This document shows positions 6,948 through 9,753 of a stretch of DNA of 9,753 nt, one piece after another; position 1 is the stretch's first letter; each line of letters opens with the position of its first letter. Under the pieces are notes generated by a model that was given only the letters and a program-made list of their open reading frames with translations, was not told the origin of the DNA and searched no databases. This stretch comes from Bacteroidota bacterium. Lineage in GTDB: Bacteria; Bacteroidota; Bacteroidia; M30B66. The DNA lies in NCBI GenBank assembly GCA_020438185.1, contig JAGQVC010000033.1, positions 1-9,753 on the forward strand. The letters run 5' to 3'. The position numbers were made by a program, and so were the translations under genes.

Positions 6948-8264
6948 TTATTGAGTGACAACGCGGCCGTACAAATCAAACTCTTCTGCGCGCTCAATGT
7001 TTACGGTGGCAAAATCACCAATTCGCACAAAGTCCTGTTTGGCATCTACAAGTACTTCATTATCAACTTCCGGCGAATCAAATTCGGTACGACCAATAAA
7101 ATAGTCCCCTTCTTTTCGATCGAATAAAACTTTGAAATTCTGACCCACTTTTTCGGCATTCAATTGTGCTGAAATCCCCATTTGAACGTCCATTACCGCT
7201 TCTGCCCTTTCGGTTTTAACTTCATCGGGCACATCATCCTGAAGCGTGCCTGCATGAGTATTTTCTTCGTGCGAATAGGTAAAGACGCCTAAACGGTCAA
7301 ATCGAGAATCCTCAACCCAGCGCAGCATTTCCTCGTGGTCGTTTTCGGTTTCACCGGGATAGCCGGTTATCAGCGTAGTTCTTATGGCAATTCCGGGAAC
7401 CTCGTCGCGAATTCGGTTAACCAAATCGATTGTTTTTTGCTTGGTGGTGCCGCGTCGCATACTTTTTAGCATGTTATCGGAAATATGCTGCAAAGGCATA
7501 TCGATGTAACGGCAAATATTTTCCCTTTCGCGCATCACCCGAAGAATCTCATCCGGAAATCCGCTTGGGAAAGCGTAATGCAGCCTGATCCAGTCGATTC
7601 CGTTAACGTCACTGAGTTTCTCAAGCAATTCGTGCAAAGCTCTGTTGCGGTACAAATCAAGTCCGTAATAGGTTGAATCCTGCGCAATAAGCAGCAATTC
7701 CTTTGTTCCGTTTGCAGCCAGCTTTTGAGCCGAAGAAACGAGTTGTTCCATCGGAATGCTCACATGTTTTCCCCGCATGAGCGGGATAGCACAAAACGAG
7801 CAGGGCCGGTCGCAGCCCTCAGAAATTTTGAAGTAAGCGTAATGTGCAGGTGTTGTGAGCAAGCGTTCACCAACCAGTTCCTGGCGGTAATCGGCTTTGA
7901 GAGTTTTGAGCAATCGAGGCAGGTCGCGAGTTCCGAACCAGGCGTCCACCTCGGGAATTTCCTTTTCCAGTTCGGGTTTGTAGCGTTCGCTCAGGCAACC
8001 GGTTACATATACTTTCGAAACCAATCCGCCCGATTTGGCTTCGGTGTAGCGCAGAATGGTGTCGATGCTTTCCTGCTTGGCATTATCAATAAAACCGCAG
8101 GTATTTATTATTACAATTTCTGAGTCATCGTCAGAAGATTCATGAACGGCGTCAAAACTATTGGCCTTAAGCTGACCAAGCAGTACCTCAGAATCATAAA
8201 GATTTTTGGAGCAGCCAAGCGTTACCACATTGACCTTGTTCTTTTTAAGCGTCTTGGTTTTCAT
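6948..8264 (-). CDS. rimO: Ribosomal protein uS12 methylthiotransferase RimO
   Basis: RimO is a radical-SAM enzyme with two iron-sulfur clusters that adds a methylthio group to a conserved aspartate of ribosomal protein uS12. The 438-residue protein has the full three-domain layout. The N-terminal UPF0004 domain supplies cluster cysteines C18 (TLGCSKN), C56 (INTCGFI) and C90 (VTGCLSER). The radical-SAM core has C151, C155 and C158 in GCDRPCSFCAIPLMRG. A C-terminal TRAM domain covers about 372-438. LGCSKN, rather than the variants of MiaB, and the length favour RimO over the tRNA-modifying relative. The ATG at 8264 follows the ftsY stop after 3 nt, and an AAGGA sequence lies 7 nt before it inside the end of ftsY, so translation is probably coupled. 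It lies in the ftsY-rimO-bshC operon. Confidence 0.96.
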   Translation of the reverse strand: MKTKTLKKNKVNVVTLGCSKNLYDSEVLLGQLKANSFDAVHESSDDDSEIVIINTCGFIDNAKQESIDTILRYTEAKSGGLVSKVYVTGCLSERYKPELEKEIPEVDAWFGTRDLPRLLKTLKADYRQELVGERLLTTPAHYAYFKISEGCDRPCSFCAIPLMRGKHVSIPMEQLVSSAQKLAANGTKELLLIAQDSTYYGLDLYRNRALHELLEKLSDVNGIDWIRLHYAFPSGFPDEILRVMRERENICRYIDMPLQHISDNMLKSMRRGTTKQKTIDLVNRIRDEVPGIAIRTTLITGYPGETENDHEEMLRWVEDSRFDRLGVFTYSHEENTHAGTLQDDVPDEVKTERAEAVMDVQMGISAQLNAEKVGQNFKVLFDRKEGDYFIGRTEFDSPEVDNEVLVDAKQDFVRIGDFATVNIERAEEFDLYGRVVTQ

Positions 8265-8267
8265 GGC

Positions 8268-9221
8268 TTAATCCTTAAACAGCGAATCGACAAATTCCTT
8301 TTTGTTAAACAACTGAAGGTCAGTCATTTTCTCACCCAATCCAATGTACTTTACCGGAATTTTGAACTCATCTGATATTCCTATAACAACGCCTCCTTTA
8401 GCCGTTCCATCCAATTTTGTAAGTGCCAGCGCAGTAACATCGGTTGCCTGAGTGAACTGCCGGCATTGTTCAACCGCATTTTGACCGGTTGAAGCATCCA
8501 GCACGAGCAAAACTTCATGCGGAGCATCGGGTACAACTTTTTGCATGACCCGTTTAATTTTGCTCAGTTCATTCATCAGGTTCACCTTGTTATGAAGGCG
8601 CCCGGCTGTATCAATAATCACAATATCAGCGTTCTCACTCTTTCCTTTCTGAACCGCATCGAAAGCAACAGCAGCGGGATCAGCATTCATTCCATGTTCA
8701 ACAAGCGGTACTCCTACCCTCTCGGACCAGATCCGAATTTGGTCAACAGCAGCAGCACGGAATGTATCGGCAGCGCCCAATACGACAGACTTCCCTGAAG
8801 TCTTTAGCTGGTGAGCGAGTTTTGCTATTGTGGTAGTTTTTCCCACTCCGTTTACGCCCACCACCATAATTACATAAGGCTTTACACCTTCGGGGATAAC
8901 AAAACCTGTGAGGTCTGCACTTTTGTTTTGCTCCAGCAAAGCTGCGATTTCATCGCGAAGAATGGTATTGAGTTCGGAAGTTGACATGAATTTGTCGCGT
9001 GCAACGCGCTCCTGAATTCTTTCGATGATGCGCAGCGTCGTATTTACACCAACATCAGCACCGATAAGGATTTCTTCGAGGTTGTCGAGTACTTCCTCAT
9101 CCACCTTAGATTTACCAACTAAAGCACGGGTTAGTTTGCCAAAAAAAGACTCTTTTGTTTTGGCGAGTCCCTGATCGAGCGTTTCTTTTTTCTCACGTGA
9201 GAACAATCCGAAAAATGCCAT
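8268..9221 (-). CDS. ftsY: Signal recognition particle receptor FtsY
   Basis: FtsY is the SRP receptor GTPase that docks ribosome-SRP complexes at the inner membrane and passes nascent membrane proteins to SecYEG. The 317-residue protein has an N domain (about 20-100) and a G domain with all motifs: G1 GVNGVGKTTT at 122-131, DTFRAAA at 152-158, G3 DTAGR at 204-208, G4 TKLD at 268-271 and GLGEK at 294-298. The long acidic A domain of the E. coli protein is absent; the short start MAFFGLFSREKKETLDQGL offers an amphipathic membrane-contact helix instead. I start at 9221 because Bacteroidota FtsY proteins begin with an M-x-FFGxF sequence. An upstream in-frame ATG at 9257 would add 12 poorly related residues and would overlap the candidate promoter. 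It heads an operon with rimO and bshC, after a strong terminator. Confidence 0.95.
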   Translation of the reverse strand: MAFFGLFSREKKETLDQGLAKTKESFFGKLTRALVGKSKVDEEVLDNLEEILIGADVGVNTTLRIIERIQERVARDKFMSTSELNTILRDEIAALLEQNKSADLTGFVIPEGVKPYVIMVVGVNGVGKTTTIAKLAHQLKTSGKSVVLGAADTFRAAAVDQIRIWSERVGVPLVEHGMNADPAAVAFDAVQKGKSENADIVIIDTAGRLHNKVNLMNELSKIKRVMQKVVPDAPHEVLLVLDASTGQNAVEQCRQFTQATDVTALALTKLDGTAKGGVVIGISDEFKIPVKYIGLGEKMTDLQLFNKKEFVDSLFKD

Positions 9222-9228
9222 GTATGGG

Positions 9229-9257
9229 AGATTATAGACGGGCCTGTCTGTTAGCAA
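9229..9257 (-). promoter_or_regulatory. Candidate ftsY promoter abutting the upstream terminator
   Basis: On the minus strand the T-tract of the preceding terminator runs into TTTG (G at 9255). After 18 bp comes TATAATCT (9236-9229), which has the TA of the Bacteroidota -7 and also resembles a classical TATAAT box. It ends 7 nt before the chosen ATG of ftsY. The spacing agrees with the other sites in the window, but the second half of the -7 is off consensus. Confidence 0.4.
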
Positions 9258-9287
9258 AAAAAGCTCCTTCCGGTTGGGAAGAAGCTT
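9256..9287 (-). terminator. Strong intrinsic terminator after the rpmG-DUF4295 unit
   Basis: Read on the minus strand, AAGCTTCTTCC (9287-9277) pairs with GGAAGGAGCTT (9271-9261), an 11-bp stem with one T-G wobble and a 5-nt loop (CAACC), followed by seven T (9262-9256). It starts 24 nt past the stop of the DUF4295 gene and separates that unit from ftsY. Confidence 0.92.
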
Positions 9288-9311
9288 AAAATATTGTGCT
9301 TCGCAAGAAGA

Positions 9312-9467
9312 TTACTTCTCGTTAAGAAAGTCTTTAACGTGGTCGTTGTGAACCACTTCTTCCTTGAATGCGTATGCACCGGTTTTAGGCGACTTTACCA
9401 TTTTAATTACTTTGGTAAAAGTTTTACCGGAACCTGATTTCAGCGTAGCTACTACTTTCTTTGCCAT
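9312..9467 (-). CDS. DUF4295 small basic protein, probable ribosomal-operon partner
   Basis: The 51-residue product runs MAKKVVATLKSGSGKTFTKV, continues with VKSPKTGAYAFKEEVVHNDHVK and ends FLNEK. It is lysine-rich and matches the DUF4295 family, short proteins I know only from Bacteroidota and usually found with rpmG and ftsY. It lies 9 nt after rpmG and before a strong terminator, so it is cotranscribed with a ribosomal protein. Size, charge and context suggest a ribosome component. From memory, a cryo-EM structure of a Flavobacterium ribosome described a new large-subunit protein, bL38; I believe this is that family but cannot confirm it here. There are no cysteines, membrane segments or signal peptide. 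The ATG at 9467 is the only good start and gives the family's usual N-terminus MAKK. Confidence 0.9.
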   Translation of the reverse strand: MAKKVVATLKSGSGKTFTKVIKMVKSPKTGAYAFKEEVVHNDHVKDFLNEK

Positions 9468-9476
9468 GATGCAGGA

Positions 9477-9659
9477 TTATTTAATTTCTTTATGAACAGT
9501 AACACGTTTCAGAATGGGGTTGTATTTCTTCAACTCCATACGCTCGGTAGTGTTCTTTTTGTTTTTAGTTGTGATATAACGTGAGGTGCCCGGCATACCT
9601 GAAGCTTTGTGCTCGGTACACTCCATAATTACCTGAACGCGGTTTCCTTTTTTCGCCAT
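9477..9659 (-). CDS. rpmG: Large ribosomal subunit protein bL33, zinc-free form
   Basis: The 60-residue product has the bL33 core RYITTKNKKNTTERMELKKY followed by NPILKRVTVHKEIK. It belongs to the large ribosomal subunit near the E site. Zinc-binding bL33 carries two CxxC pairs; here only one cysteine remains (C14), so this is a zinc-independent (C-minus) type. The N-terminal half has an insertion (CTEHKASGMPGTS) compared with the 55-residue E. coli protein. The ATG at 9659 gives the usual MAKK start. It is the first gene of a short unit with the DUF4295 gene, driven by the promoter just upstream. rpmB, which often sits directly upstream, is not found in the last 94 bp, so it must lie beyond the edge or elsewhere. 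Confidence 0.96.
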   Translation of the reverse strand: MAKKGNRVQVIMECTEHKASGMPGTSRYITTKNKKNTTERMELKKYNPILKRVTVHKEIK

Positions 9660-9687
9660 GGCGATAATCTTTAGTTTTTAAGGGGTG

Positions 9688-9717
9688 CAAATATAGTTAA
9701 AGAATTTATCGAATCAA
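9688..9717 (-). promoter_or_regulatory. Near-consensus Bacteroidota promoter of rpmG
   Basis: On the minus strand TTG (9717-9715), a 19-bp spacer and TATATTTG (9695-9688) match the Bacteroidota -33 TTG and -7 TAnnTTTG exactly. The -7 ends 28 nt before the rpmG ATG, so a short leader is expected. The surrounding DNA (9660-9753) is AT-rich and holds no other gene or hairpin that I can see. Confidence 0.8.
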
Positions 9718-9753
9718 CATATTTACCACCAAAATATAATTGCCTCAAAAATT

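Noticed and set aside
7725..8123. A 132-residue plus-strand open frame opposite rimO
   Set aside because: It lies wholly within the well-supported rimO gene and has no recognisable domain, so it is an antisense shadow.
9222..9257. A 12-residue N-terminal extension of FtsY from ATG 9257
   Set aside because: The extension does not resemble FtsY, while the internal start gives the expected M-x-FFGxF N-terminus. The longer start would also lie in the terminator T-tract and over the candidate promoter.
9696..9753. A second rpmG promoter or the end of rpmB in the last 58 bp
   Set aside because: TATATTTT near 9729-9740 lacks the final G of the -7 and has no visible -33 partner in the window, and no bL28-like translation is found on the minus strand.

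Overview
The window comes from the chromosome of a member of the Bacteroidota. Four things point that way: a secreted protein with a type B (gliding-motility-type) type IX secretion C-terminal domain; a 51-residue DUF4295 protein between rpmG and ftsY, a family I know only from this phylum; promoter-like sites of the Bacteroidota form (TTG, 18-19 bp, TAnnTTTG) in place of the usual -35/-10; and bacillithiol synthesis by a BshC typical of Bacteroidota and Firmicutes. I cannot place it below phylum with confidence.

Layout. Positions 1-564 (minus) hold the N-terminal fifth of phosphoenolpyruvate carboxylase, cut by the window edge. A 141-bp divergent intergenic region follows, then mutS2 on the plus strand (706-2787), whose product ends without the usual Smr nuclease domain. 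mutS2 converges on a long minus-strand gene (2885-5245) for a modular cell-surface or secreted T9SS substrate, with a hairpin terminator between them. Upstream of that gene, also on the minus strand, are bshC (5319-6914), rimO (6948-8264), ftsY (8268-9221), a DUF4295 gene (9312-9467) and rpmG (9477-9659).

Transcription, read from the right edge leftwards. A near-consensus promoter at 9688-9717 drives rpmG and the DUF4295 gene. A strong intrinsic terminator at 9256-9287 ends that unit, and a probable promoter reusing the end of the terminator T-tract starts ftsY. ftsY and rimO are 3 nt apart and rimO and bshC 33 nt apart, so they look like one operon. It joins membrane targeting (FtsY), methylthiolation of ribosomal protein uS12 (RimO) and low-molecular-weight thiol synthesis (BshC). 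The T9SS substrate gene has its own candidate promoter overlapping a perfect inverted repeat.

Nearly all of the window is explained by recognisable, mostly housekeeping genes. There are no RNA genes, insertion sequences, CRISPR arrays or phage genes, and no gene-free stretch longer than about 140 bp. I do not see a new multi-gene system. The points worth a second look are the MutS2 without Smr, the terminator-promoter junction before ftsY, possible near-leaderless starts, the inverted repeat before the surface-protein gene, and the duplicated module in that protein.
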